A DNA stretch of 45,828 nucleotides from an uncultured Hyphomicrobiaceae bacterium (GTDB lineage Bacteria; Pseudomonadota; Alphaproteobacteria; Rhizobiales; Hyphomicrobiaceae), in assembly GCA_937873575.1 (NCBI GenBank), contig CALMPK010000429.1, forward strand, positions 1 to 45,828. Reading direction: 5' to 3'. Every line of letters begins with the position of its first letter. The first letter of the stretch is position 1. Below the pieces are notes generated by a model that worked only from the letters and a program-made list of their open reading frames with translations, was not told the DNA's origin and ran no database searches. This document shows positions 37,885 through 44,209 of this stretch, piece by piece. Made by a program: the position numbers and the translations under genes.

Positions 37885-38337
37885 GGCAATCCTCCGCTCT
37901 CCGGTTTCTCGATCGCGCGTGATGATCCGCGCGAAGGGGTTGGCGTCCAGTCGCCATGCCTCGGCAAGTTGATGGCAAATGACGATCGCCGGGAAACTCT
38001 GCGCGCCCGCTTCGATCGCCAGCAAGGCGCGATGGTTTCCGTCTATGACGGTCACCTCGGCGCGGTCGGGTCCAAGCTCGCGCCAGACCACTAGCGCAGG
38101 CTGGTGCGGACCATGCAGGGCGCGCAGGCGGCCAATCCTGACAGGCTCCACGCCATTGCGCCATAGATGCGCCTCCAGCGTCGGCGTAAGCGGCATGGGA
38201 AGCACGCGGAACAAGTCGCGCTCGGTCGCGATAAGCTCCCGAATGGCGGTGATATTGAAAACGCCAAGAGCAGTGTGGTTGAATATCTCGTCGCCAAGGC
38301 GCGGCGGGCGCAAGGTCAGGTCGTCGGTGGTGTGCAT
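37879..38337 (-). CDS. ParB/Srx-like nuclease-fold protein, 152 aa
   Basis: It starts MHTTDDLTLRPPRLGDEIFN. The ParB-type core is seen in PALVVWRELGPDRAEVTVID followed by GNHRALLAIEAGAQSFPAI (the xxxDGNHR motif), normally the nucleotide-binding and hydrolysis site. No partner ParA is nearby. It lies directly downstream of the VWA-like gene in the MoxR operon and has the hairpin leader described at 38361. The stop codon is in the cassette target duplication. Confidence 0.7.
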   Translation of the reverse strand: MHTTDDLTLRPPRLGDEIFNHTALGVFNITAIRELIATERDLFRVLPMPLTPTLEAHLWRNGVEPVRIGRLRALHGPHQPALVVWRELGPDRAEVTVIDGNHRALLAIEAGAQSFPAIVICHQLAEAWRLDANPFARIITRDRETGERRIAQ

Positions 38338-38360
38338 ATTGTCCGGTCCTTCCTTCGGTT

Positions 38361-38376
38361 CGGCTCTGGCAAGCCG
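38361..38376 (-). promoter_or_regulatory. Leader hairpin, copy A
   Basis: On the minus strand CGGCT-TGCCAG-AGCCG forms a 5-bp stem and 6-base loop ending 23 bases before the ATG at 38337, followed by CCGAAGGA. The same loop with a swapped base pair occurs at 40764-40781. Confidence 0.5.
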
Positions 38377-38432
38377 GGGGCGCGGGGCGCTCCTTGATGC
38401 CGGCGCGTGGGGTGCGCCGGCATGGGGGAGGG

Positions 38433-39308
38433 TCAAGCGGCGAGGTCGACGGGGGAGAGCTCGGACAGGCGGGCTTCAATCCACTTTTCCGGGTAGTTTA
38501 CGCTCTCGTCGGCCATGAACAGCGGCGGGAGGCAAAGCGTCTGCGCCGTGTGGGTGAATGCTGGCGCGACGATGGCGGATAGATGCGGCCGAAACTGCAT
38601 CTTAGGTCCGGATCCGTATGGCCAACCGCCAGCGTATCCGTGATGCTGGCGGCTGATTTCGTAGCAAAGGATGCGCGGGAAGCTGGCGTGGGTCAGGACG
38701 TGGGCGGCTGTCGCCAAGTCCAGCGGGGCCGTCTCGATCTTGGCAAAGGTCCAGACTGAATTCTTGCGGCCGTCGGCGTCCAAGCCGGTTCCGGCCCACA
38801 ATTCGACGGGCCGGCGCGTGGAAAGGATGCGCACAAGAGCAAGGATTGCGGCCCCGCGCTTTGCAATCTGCTCGGCGGTGATGCCGCTCGATGTGGTCAA
38901 ATCCACAACTACCGCAATCGGCGCGGCCGCGCTGTCTTGACGGGTGCGGCGGCGCATTGCGAGGGGATGGCCGGCGACATAGGCCGGCACGTTGGGAATG
39001 CTGCCGCAAACATCGTTCGACCACGCCTTGCGGTCCGTCTCGAGCGTGAAGCGCTCGAATTTCTCAAGCATCGCGTCGGAACTGGCTACGCCGGACAGGT
39101 CGCCGTCCTGCGCCATCTTGACGGCTTGCAGGCCGGTGACATTTCCCGCCCACTGGTCGGGGGAATGTGCGTTCACGCGCCCGCCGCATGTCTTGGCGAA
39201 GTCTGCCAATTCGCGCGGGGTGTCGAACATAAAGAAGTGGTCCTTGGCGCCCGGCCGCTGATAAATGTCCTGAATGACTTTCGGCGCGCTGGTGGTGACT
39301 TTCAGCAT
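38433..39308 (-). CDS. VWA-like partner of the MoxR ATPase, 291 aa
   Basis: Residues ~130-145 read PIAVVVDLTTSSGITAEQ, a strand followed by a DxTxS motif (Asp136, Thr138, Ser140) that resembles the MIDAS site of von Willebrand A domains. The N-terminal part (ELADFAKTCGGRVNAHSPDQ onward) and the C-terminal beta strands fit phage proteins paired with MoxR-like ATPases, recently given a DUF7192-type name as I recall. It lies three bases after the ATPase gene, so the pair should form an AAA+/VWA machine. Confidence 0.65.
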   Translation of the reverse strand: MLKVTTSAPKVIQDIYQRPGAKDHFFMFDTPRELADFAKTCGGRVNAHSPDQWAGNVTGLQAVKMAQDGDLSGVASSDAMLEKFERFTLETDRKAWSNDVCGSIPNVPAYVAGHPLAMRRRTRQDSAAAPIAVVVDLTTSSGITAEQIAKRGAAILALVRILSTRRPVELWAGTGLDADGRKNSVWTFAKIETAPLDLATAAHVLTHASFPRILCYEISRQHHGYAGGWPYGSGPKMQFRPHLSAIVAPAFTHTAQTLCLPPLFMADESVNYPEKWIEARLSELSPVDLAA

Positions 39309-39311
39309 GGC

Positions 39312-40742
39312 TCAACCCTCCACAATCTTGCGCTGGTCCTTGCTCAGGTTCGCAAGGTAGGTCAGTTCCGCCGCTTCCTCTGGCTTCATGCCGGCGGCAA
39401 TGAGCGCGGCGCCCGCTTGGCTCGCGCGCGGGTCGATAAGCACCTTCAAGCCAGCGGCGCGGGCGCGCTCACGGGCGGCGATGACGCGGCGGGCGAAAGC
39501 CTCGTTGCCGGAAATCGCGACTTCAAGCGCGGTGTCATATTCCCATGCGATGCGAACCGGGAAGCGCGACAGGAAAGCCGCGTCGATCTTCGCGCGGCCC
39601 ACGTATTCGGCCGTGGCGCCCAAGCCCCAAGTGTTCGCGCTGGCGACGATGATGCAGGCCGGGTGACGCTTGATCTTCGTGTCAGGGAATGTCGCGTGAC
39701 CATTGGCAAGCGCGGCGTTAAGCGCGAGGATCGCGGAATTGTCGCTGCCGTCGACTTCATCGAACATATAAATTCCGCCATGCTCGTAGGCTTCGCGGAA
39801 CGGGGTACGGTGATAGTTGCCGGCCGCGTCGATGAAGCCCAAAAGCTCGTGCGGCATGCTGATCGCGCCGTTCAGGTGGAAGGCCAGCCCCCCCATGGCG
39901 TCGGCCAGCATATGGCCGGCGTGGGTCTTGCCCGATCCTGCCGGCCCGGCCAGCCAGATATTCGGGGCGTAACCGTTGGCCATGCGGCTGCTGGCCGCTG
40001 TCAGCAAGCGCTTGAACGCCGGGTGCTGGTGACCGTCGACGTTGCGCAACTGGCCGTCGAAACCCTTGCATTCGATGCGCACGGCCGGAATGCCTTTGAG
40101 TGCTTCCTGAATGCGCTCGTCGACCACGCGCGCGACCTGCTCGGGGTTCATGCTCTGGCCGGCGATCTGCCCGATGAGCGAGGCAAGGGCGTGGGCGGGG
40201 TCGCCAGCGGCTTGTGCGGGGAGCGGGGCGGGGGTCGGCTTGTCGAGCATGGGCGCGGGTTCCTGACGTGTCGGAATGAAGGGCGTGGCGGGCTTGGGTT
40301 CGTCGCGGGGCGGCTGCTGGTCGGCTTCCTTTGCCAGTTCGGCGCGGACGACGCGCGTCAGGATGCAATCCCACTGGCCTTCGGTCGCTTCGCTGTTCTG
40401 GCGGTTGAGGATGGTGTTGAAAACGTCGTTGCAGAGCTCGGCGTCACGCTGGCTCATGTGGTTGCAGCAACCGGCGAAGCGGTTGAACAGGTCCGTGACC
40501 TGCTCCTTGCCATACGGGCGAGGCTTCGGGCCGTTGTAAGCCTCCACGGCCGCGACGATCGCCACATCAATCCCGAGGCTGTCAGCGGCGGCGAATAGCT
40601 GCTCAGTGCTCATGGCGTCCATGGTCAGGCCGTGGGCGCGGCGGTAGTCATTCCAGCCATCGTGTGACGAGATGGCCTTGCGCAGTTTTGCGCGTTGCTC
40701 GGCGCTAAGCCGGGTGCGTGGGTTCATGACGTGGGCGTTCAT
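39312..40742 (-). CDS. MoxR/CobS-type AAA+ ATPase, 476 aa
   Basis: Start ATG 40742. Residues 1-230 are a helical/Pro-rich N-terminal region. The AAA+ module follows: Walker A GPAGSGKT (266-273), Walker B YMFDEVDG (325-332), sensor I VASANT (367-371) and arginine finger FLSRFP (390-395). This is the AAA_5/MoxR-CobS type, which remodels partner proteins together with a VWA protein. Transcribed from a promoter carrying the phage repressor operator and preceded by a conserved hairpin leader. Confidence 0.8.
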   Translation of the reverse strand: MNAHVMNPRTRLSAEQRAKLRKAISSHDGWNDYRRAHGLTMDAMSTEQLFAAADSLGIDVAIVAAVEAYNGPKPRPYGKEQVTDLFNRFAGCCNHMSQRDAELCNDVFNTILNRQNSEATEGQWDCILTRVVRAELAKEADQQPPRDEPKPATPFIPTRQEPAPMLDKPTPAPLPAQAAGDPAHALASLIGQIAGQSMNPEQVARVVDERIQEALKGIPAVRIECKGFDGQLRNVDGHQHPAFKRLLTAASSRMANGYAPNIWLAGPAGSGKTHAGHMLADAMGGLAFHLNGAISMPHELLGFIDAAGNYHRTPFREAYEHGGIYMFDEVDGSDNSAILALNAALANGHATFPDTKIKRHPACIIVASANTWGLGATAEYVGRAKIDAAFLSRFPVRIAWEYDTALEVAISGNEAFARRVIAARERARAAGLKVLIDPRASQAGAALIAAGMKPEEAAELTYLANLSKDQRKIVEG

Positions 40743-40763
40743 GGCTGGTTGGTCCTTCGGTGT

Positions 40764-40781
40764 TCCGCTCTGGCAAGCGGA
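40764..40781 (-). promoter_or_regulatory. Leader hairpin, copy B
   Basis: On the minus strand TCCGCT-TGCCAG-AGCGGA (6-bp stem, same TGCCAG loop as 38361-38376), ending 21 bases before the ATG at 40742 and followed by CCGAAGGA. The second stem pair is G-C in copy A and C-G here, a compensatory change. Confidence 0.5.
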
Positions 40782-40803
40782 GCGCAATGCAGGCGCAATG
40801 AGA

Positions 40804-40833
40804 GTATGTGCATGTCATGCACGGAAAAGCAAG
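40804..40833 (-). promoter_or_regulatory. MoxR-operon promoter with repressor operator
   Basis: The operator palindrome GTGCATGTCATGCAC (40808-40822) is identical to that of the right promoter. On the minus strand a weak -35 (CTTGCT or TTGCTT) lies five or four bases before it, and CACATA/CATACT follows as -10. Same arrangement as the two early promoters, with a weaker -35. Confidence 0.6.
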
Positions 40834-40870
40834 TGTCAGGACGCAAAAAAGATGCGGGAAATGTAGGCTG

Positions 40871-41137
40871 TCAGCGTGGTTCTTGATGCTCTGACCAGGC
40901 GCGTTCGGCTTCCTGGCGTAGTTCTGACTTGCTGGCGCGTCGGTCGCCTACGAGAAGGGCGCGGAACGATCGGGCGACATAGGCGCGGCGCCGTTGCTCC
41001 ATGTTCCAGCCGCGCGCCTGCGTCCATTTGAGCACGGCTTGCCGCGACACTGATCCGAGTTCGGCCGCCTCGCCGATGGTGATCTGCCCGCGCTTCAGGA
41101 GGGATAGCAGCGCGCGCTTGATGGGTGGGTCGAGCAT
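40871..41137 (-). CDS. Second HTH regulator, 88 aa
   Basis: Start ATG 41137 (MLDPPIKRALLSLLKRGQIT); a TTG further up would place the operators inside the gene. The helix-turn-helix is ITIGEAAELGSVSRQAVLKW, a resolvase/homeodomain-like type, followed by a basic helical tail with ARSFRALLVGDRRASKSELR. The gene has two operator palindromes immediately upstream, suggesting autoregulation and control of the divergent packaging operon. Confidence 0.65.
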   Translation of the reverse strand: MLDPPIKRALLSLLKRGQITIGEAAELGSVSRQAVLKWTQARGWNMEQRRRAYVARSFRALLVGDRRASKSELRQEAERAWSEHQEPR

Positions 41138-41138
41138 G

Positions 41139-41176
41139 GTTGTCGATATGACAACGCAGGTTGTCAAAGTGACAAC
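41139..41176. promoter_or_regulatory. Tandem operators GTTGTC-N5-GACAAC
   Basis: Site 1: GTTGTCGATATGACAAC (41139-41155). Site 2: GTTGTCAAAGTGACAAC (41160-41176). The starts are 21 bp apart, two helical turns. On the minus strand TTGTCA and a TCATAT-like -10 fall within the sites; on the plus strand TTGTCA (41161) and TATCCG are spaced 16 bp. Both directions may be controlled. Confidence 0.65.
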
Positions 41177-41363
41177 GCACCCTATCCGGCGTCAACCGGC
41201 CCGCGTGCCCAAATCAAATCGTTTCGCAACCGTAACAAGCCAATGAAATCAAGGCTGAAATGGTTACGCGTGAGAGAGGCGCGGCCAGTGCGTTCGTCAA
41301 TCGGGAAAAAAAGCGCACGTTTTCCGCGCGGCGGCAGCCCCGTCCCATGCGTGCGCGGATCAC
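41177..41363 (+). other. Leader of the packaging operon
   Basis: No gene is convincing here. The segment is less GC-rich near 41209-41260 (AAATCAAATCG, AATGAAATCAAGG) and contains partly complementary CGTAACAAGCC / GGCT...GGTTACG arms (about 41227-41266). Probably the untranslated leader and late promoter region. Confidence 0.3.
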
Positions 41364-42044
41364 ATGCGAACCCTCGCTGAACAAGCCCCACCGGTCGAAC
41401 TGCCACCGGGCCAGCCTCAACCCGAGCGCTCGCCCCACGCGCAGCACATGGCCATCCGAGACGCCGCGCCCGCGCGCGCAGCCAAGCGCCTCAAGCCTGC
41501 GGTTCTCAAGGAGCTCACCGCCAAGCACAAACTGCTGGCGGAATACATGGTCACAGGCTGCCCCAACGCGCGACTCGTCGAACCTCTCGGCAAGGACGCT
41601 GGCGAACCGCTGACGCTGCTCGAATCCGCATGGGTGCTCGGCATCCGCGCGCGGCAAGCCCGCGATCTCGCGTCGCAAGCGCTCTGGCACAAGTACCACG
41701 CCTCGCTTCTCCAGGCCTTTCGCGAAGGCCACAAAGCCGAAGCGCTCCGGACAGTCGTGCAGGTCATGCGCGCCGATGGCGAGAACAAGGCCGCGGATCG
41801 CAAGGTGAAGCTAACCGCCGCATCCATGCTCCTCGGTGACGCGATCGCCCAGCAGGGACAGACCAATGTCAGCGTGCAGGTTGGCGTCGGAGTCGCAGTC
41901 ACGCCGGGCTATGTCATCGACCTGTCAGGCGATGCAGACACAGCGCGCGCTGACACGGCACTCCGCGAGGGTCAGAGCAACCAGCCTGCCAGCCCGGTTA
42001 TCGACGTGACGCCTGTCAGGGTGGATGCAGAGAGTGGGGATTGA
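41364..42044 (+). CDS. Putative terminase small subunit-like protein, 226 aa
   Basis: First gene of the packaging operon. A Pro/Ala-rich head (~1-45) is followed by AVLKELTAKHKLLAEYMVTG, a helix-turn-helix-like WVLGIRARQARDLASQALWH, and a helical middle, then a Val/Gly strand region (NVSVQVGVGVAVTPGYVIDL) and a Thr/Ala/Asp tail. A DNA-binding N-terminus with beta-type oligomerising end suits small terminases, but identity is not proven. HNH and terminase large follow in the same direction. Confidence 0.45.
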   Translation: MRTLAEQAPPVELPPGQPQPERSPHAQHMAIRDAAPARAAKRLKPAVLKELTAKHKLLAEYMVTGCPNARLVEPLGKDAGEPLTLLESAWVLGIRARQARDLASQALWHKYHASLLQAFREGHKAEALRTVVQVMRADGENKAADRKVKLTAASMLLGDAIAQQGQTNVSVQVGVGVAVTPGYVIDLSGDADTARADTALREGQSNQPASPVIDVTPVRVDAESGD

Positions 42045-42388
42045 GATGCATTCCCCGAGCGCGAGGCGGCCCCGACATTTCGCAGCGTCGACGCCGCGCG
42101 GGTGGTTGCGCGTCAGGCGGTGCGATGCGGTCGAACGTGTGCCACACGTGGAGCCTGACAGAAAGCCCTGCAATATCAACGGGTCGCACTCCCTTGCAAA
42201 GGGAATGGACACGAGGCCGGGTGGGGGCGCGATGGCCTCAGGGTCCGACGATGGCCCCCCGAGGGGTAAAATCGGCGATCGGCCCGCCCGCTCCACAACT
42301 GCACACAAGATTTTATCTGAAAAATATCTTCAGCCCTGTCAGAGCCAAGTGCGTCGGATTTTTTTTCTGACCGTTGAACATTCGGCCC
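42045..42388 (+). other. 330-base non-coding gap in the packaging operon
   Basis: No credible gene. It holds a nested inverted repeat (GTCAGGC 42112-42118 with GCCTGAC 42153-42159; inside it ACGTGT 42135-42140 with ACACGT 42144-42149), a short CCCTT-TGC-AAGGG-like arm near 42191, an AT-rich island GATTTTATCTGAAAAATATC (about 42308-42330) and a T8 run at 42359-42366. Position between the putative small terminase and HNH genes makes it a candidate packaging or regulatory site. Confidence 0.4.
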
Positions 42389-43003
42389 ATGAGCGAAATC
42401 GACGATTTGACCGCGCGTCTGGCGGTTCCCATGGGTGAGGCGGTAGAGATTCGTCGTCGCCTTGCGCGGCTGAAGGATCGCGCAGCGAAGCGGGATGCCT
42501 GGGCGCGTCGTCAGGGGTTTGCGACGAGGGATGAGTTTGAGGCCGCCCGTCAGGCTCGCCGCGCGCGGAGTGCGGCCGACCGGAATGAGGGGCGCCGGAA
42601 TGCTGATCTGGCGCATCTGACGCCTGAGCAGAAAAAGGAGCGCCAGCGTGCGCAGCAAAAGGCGTGGCGCGAGGCGAACCCGGATCGGGTGAAGGGCTAT
42701 CGGAAAGCGCACAAGCCCGCGCACAAGGTCCACGAGCGCAATCGCCGTCATCGTGTTCGCGCCAATACGCCGCGCGAACAGGCGGTGACCGCCAGGCAGA
42801 TCGAGGCCATGCGCGCTCGCATCGGAAAGCGCTGTGCGGTCTGCCGCGCCGAAGGCGAAACCACCATCGACCATATCGTGCCGATCGCGCGCGGCGGCCA
42901 GCATGTCCGGTCGAACATCCAGTTTCTCTGCATGCCCTGCAATTCGGCCAAGCGCGATTTGCCGATGGAAGATTTTGCCCGGACTGCCGGGCTTTTGTGT
43001 TGA
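42389..43003 (+). CDS. HNH endonuclease next to terminase, 204 aa
   Basis: ATG 42389 preferred over TTG 42374. A long basic N-terminal half rich in Arg/Ala/Lys (residues ~20-135) precedes a complete HNH: RCAVCRAEGETTIDHIVPIA, RGG, then NIQFLCMPCNSAKRDLPMED. Phages commonly encode HNH proteins beside terminase, where they stimulate terminase cutting (as HK97 gp74 does); that role is likely here. Confidence 0.8.
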   Translation: MSEIDDLTARLAVPMGEAVEIRRRLARLKDRAAKRDAWARRQGFATRDEFEAARQARRARSAADRNEGRRNADLAHLTPEQKKERQRAQQKAWREANPDRVKGYRKAHKPAHKVHERNRRHRVRANTPREQAVTARQIEAMRARIGKRCAVCRAEGETTIDHIVPIARGGQHVRSNIQFLCMPCNSAKRDLPMEDFARTAGLLC

Positions 43004-43012
43004 GGCGCTGAC

Positions 43013-43219
43013 ATGGACCTGCTCGAAGACCACACCATCGAAGAACTGCAAGAGCTCTGGCAGCGCAAGCAGCGCCGGGCGGCGTTGGCGCCGAACGACG
43101 TGAAGCTGCGGTTTCAGGTGCAGCACCTGGCGCAGATCGTGTCGGCTCGGATGATCAATCGCGATTTGCGGGTGGAGCTCGTGGCGCTGCGGGATGAGGT
43201 GAAGGGGGCGGTGGAGTGA
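43013..43219 (+). CDS. Small helical protein, 68 aa
   Basis: MDLLEDHTIEELQELWQRKQ followed by AALAPNDVKLRFQVQHLAQI; acidic start and helical bundle. Translation is coupled to the next gene (GTG/ATG overlap). Packaging-operon accessory of unknown function. Confidence 0.55.
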   Translation: MDLLEDHTIEELQELWQRKQRRAALAPNDVKLRFQVQHLAQIVSARMINRDLRVELVALRDEVKGAVE

Positions 43220-43626
43220 TGGACGGGCTCAAGTTTTTTCAGCGCACGAACAGCAAGGGAGCGATCAACCTTGTGTCGTGGCATTCGCCGCATTCTCTGA
43301 CATGGCGGTTCATATTGTCTGCGCAGATTGTGTCATGGGAATCGTTCGGCAAGCCGATCTGGCATTTTCATCGCGGGCCGTTGTGGGGCGGCGGCATTGG
43401 TTTCGCAAAGCTTCTGGCGCTGTCAGTTTACCGCACAAACGGCGGGATAAATTGGGTTCTGCAACTCCCCCGCGTGGTCATCCAGTATCAAGCGCAACGC
43501 CCGATTTGGTTCAAGGATATGTTCCGTCGCGCGCGTGACGAGCGGGACAAGGCAAAGCACGAAGCCTGGGAAGCCCGCGCTCAGATCCGAGAATGGGCCG
43601 AAAGGTCGAGTGCGGGGCGCGCATAG
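43216..43626 (+). CDS. Hypothetical packaging-operon protein, 136 aa
   Basis: The start is GTG 43216 or ATG 43219 with GGTGGAG close by. The middle is aromatic (LVSWHSPHSLTWRFILSAQI, then GKPIWHFHRGPLWGGGIGFA), beta-type and possibly membrane-associated, and the end is a charged helix (ARDERDKAKHEAWEARAQIR). The sequence is somewhat richer in AT than neighbours. No family recognised. Confidence 0.55.
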   Translation: MMDGLKFFQRTNSKGAINLVSWHSPHSLTWRFILSAQIVSWESFGKPIWHFHRGPLWGGGIGFAKLLALSVYRTNGGINWVLQLPRVVIQYQAQRPIWFKDMFRRARDERDKAKHEAWEARAQIREWAERSSAGRA

Positions 43627-43985
43627 TGACCAACGTCGTCGACATCCGCACGCGCGAGGGCGTGTCAGCGACCCGTCCGGGCGTCTCGGGCGAGGCGCGG
43701 GAGGCGGTGTTTCAGCTGCTGTGCCCGTATGGCGTCACGGTGTCGATGGTGGATCTGTTCCTGGCGCTGCTGTGGTCGCAGGGGTTCCGGGTGGAGCGCG
43801 TGCCGGGGCCGCCGGGCCCGTGCGACAACCGGGACTTCCCGCGGTTCATGCGCGAGACGAGCGAGTGGGTCGAGGCGAACAAGGCGGCCGATGCGGCTGA
43901 TCGCAGGACGGAGCGCGTTTCGCTGGCGATCCATCTGACCGGTTTGGCGCTGGTGGTCGGCGCGATGCTGTGGGTGGCGCTGTGA
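43626..43985 (+). CDS. Membrane-anchored small protein, 119 aa
   Basis: GTG 43626 overlaps the previous TAG by one base. Soluble N-terminal domain (VVDIRTREGVSATRPGVSGE) and a C-terminal transmembrane helix (LAIHLTGLALVVGAMLWVAL). Pro-rich linker VPGPPGPCDN. Coupled to the next gene (GTGA). Role unknown. Confidence 0.55.
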   Translation: MTNVVDIRTREGVSATRPGVSGEAREAVFQLLCPYGVTVSMVDLFLALLWSQGFRVERVPGPPGPCDNRDFPRFMRETSEWVEANKAADAADRRTERVSLAIHLTGLALVVGAMLWVAL

Positions 43986-44209
43986 ACGTCGTCACCCTGC
44001 GCGATACCTCGCTCAGCGATGTGCCCGGCATGTTGCGCAAGACGGCCGACGCGATCGAGGCCGGCGAGTACGGCGAGGTCGCCGGCGCGGTCCTGATCCT
44101 GCAGATCGGGGAAAACGAGGATCTGGAAATATTCGCGTTCGGCCGAATGCCGACGACGGCGCACACGGTCGGTCTGATGGAAGCGGCCAAGATCAGGATG
44201 ATCCGATGA
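43982..44209 (+). CDS. Small conserved-type phage protein, 75 aa
   Basis: GTG start overlapping the previous TGA. NVVTLRDTSLSDVPGMLRKT, ADAIEAGEYGEVAGAVLILQ and FGRMPTTAHTVGLMEAAK form an alpha/beta mini-domain pattern I recall in proteins encoded beside terminases and in early operons. It overlaps the terminase ATG (ATGA). Unknown function. Confidence 0.6.
   Translation: MNVVTLRDTSLSDVPGMLRKTADAIEAGEYGEVAGAVLILQIGENEDLEIFAFGRMPTTAHTVGLMEAAKIRMIR

Noticed and set aside
38937..40598. 553-aa plus-strand ORF opposite the MoxR ATPase
   Set aside because: The minus strand has complete AAA+ motifs; the plus frame shows no motif and lacks a start signal.
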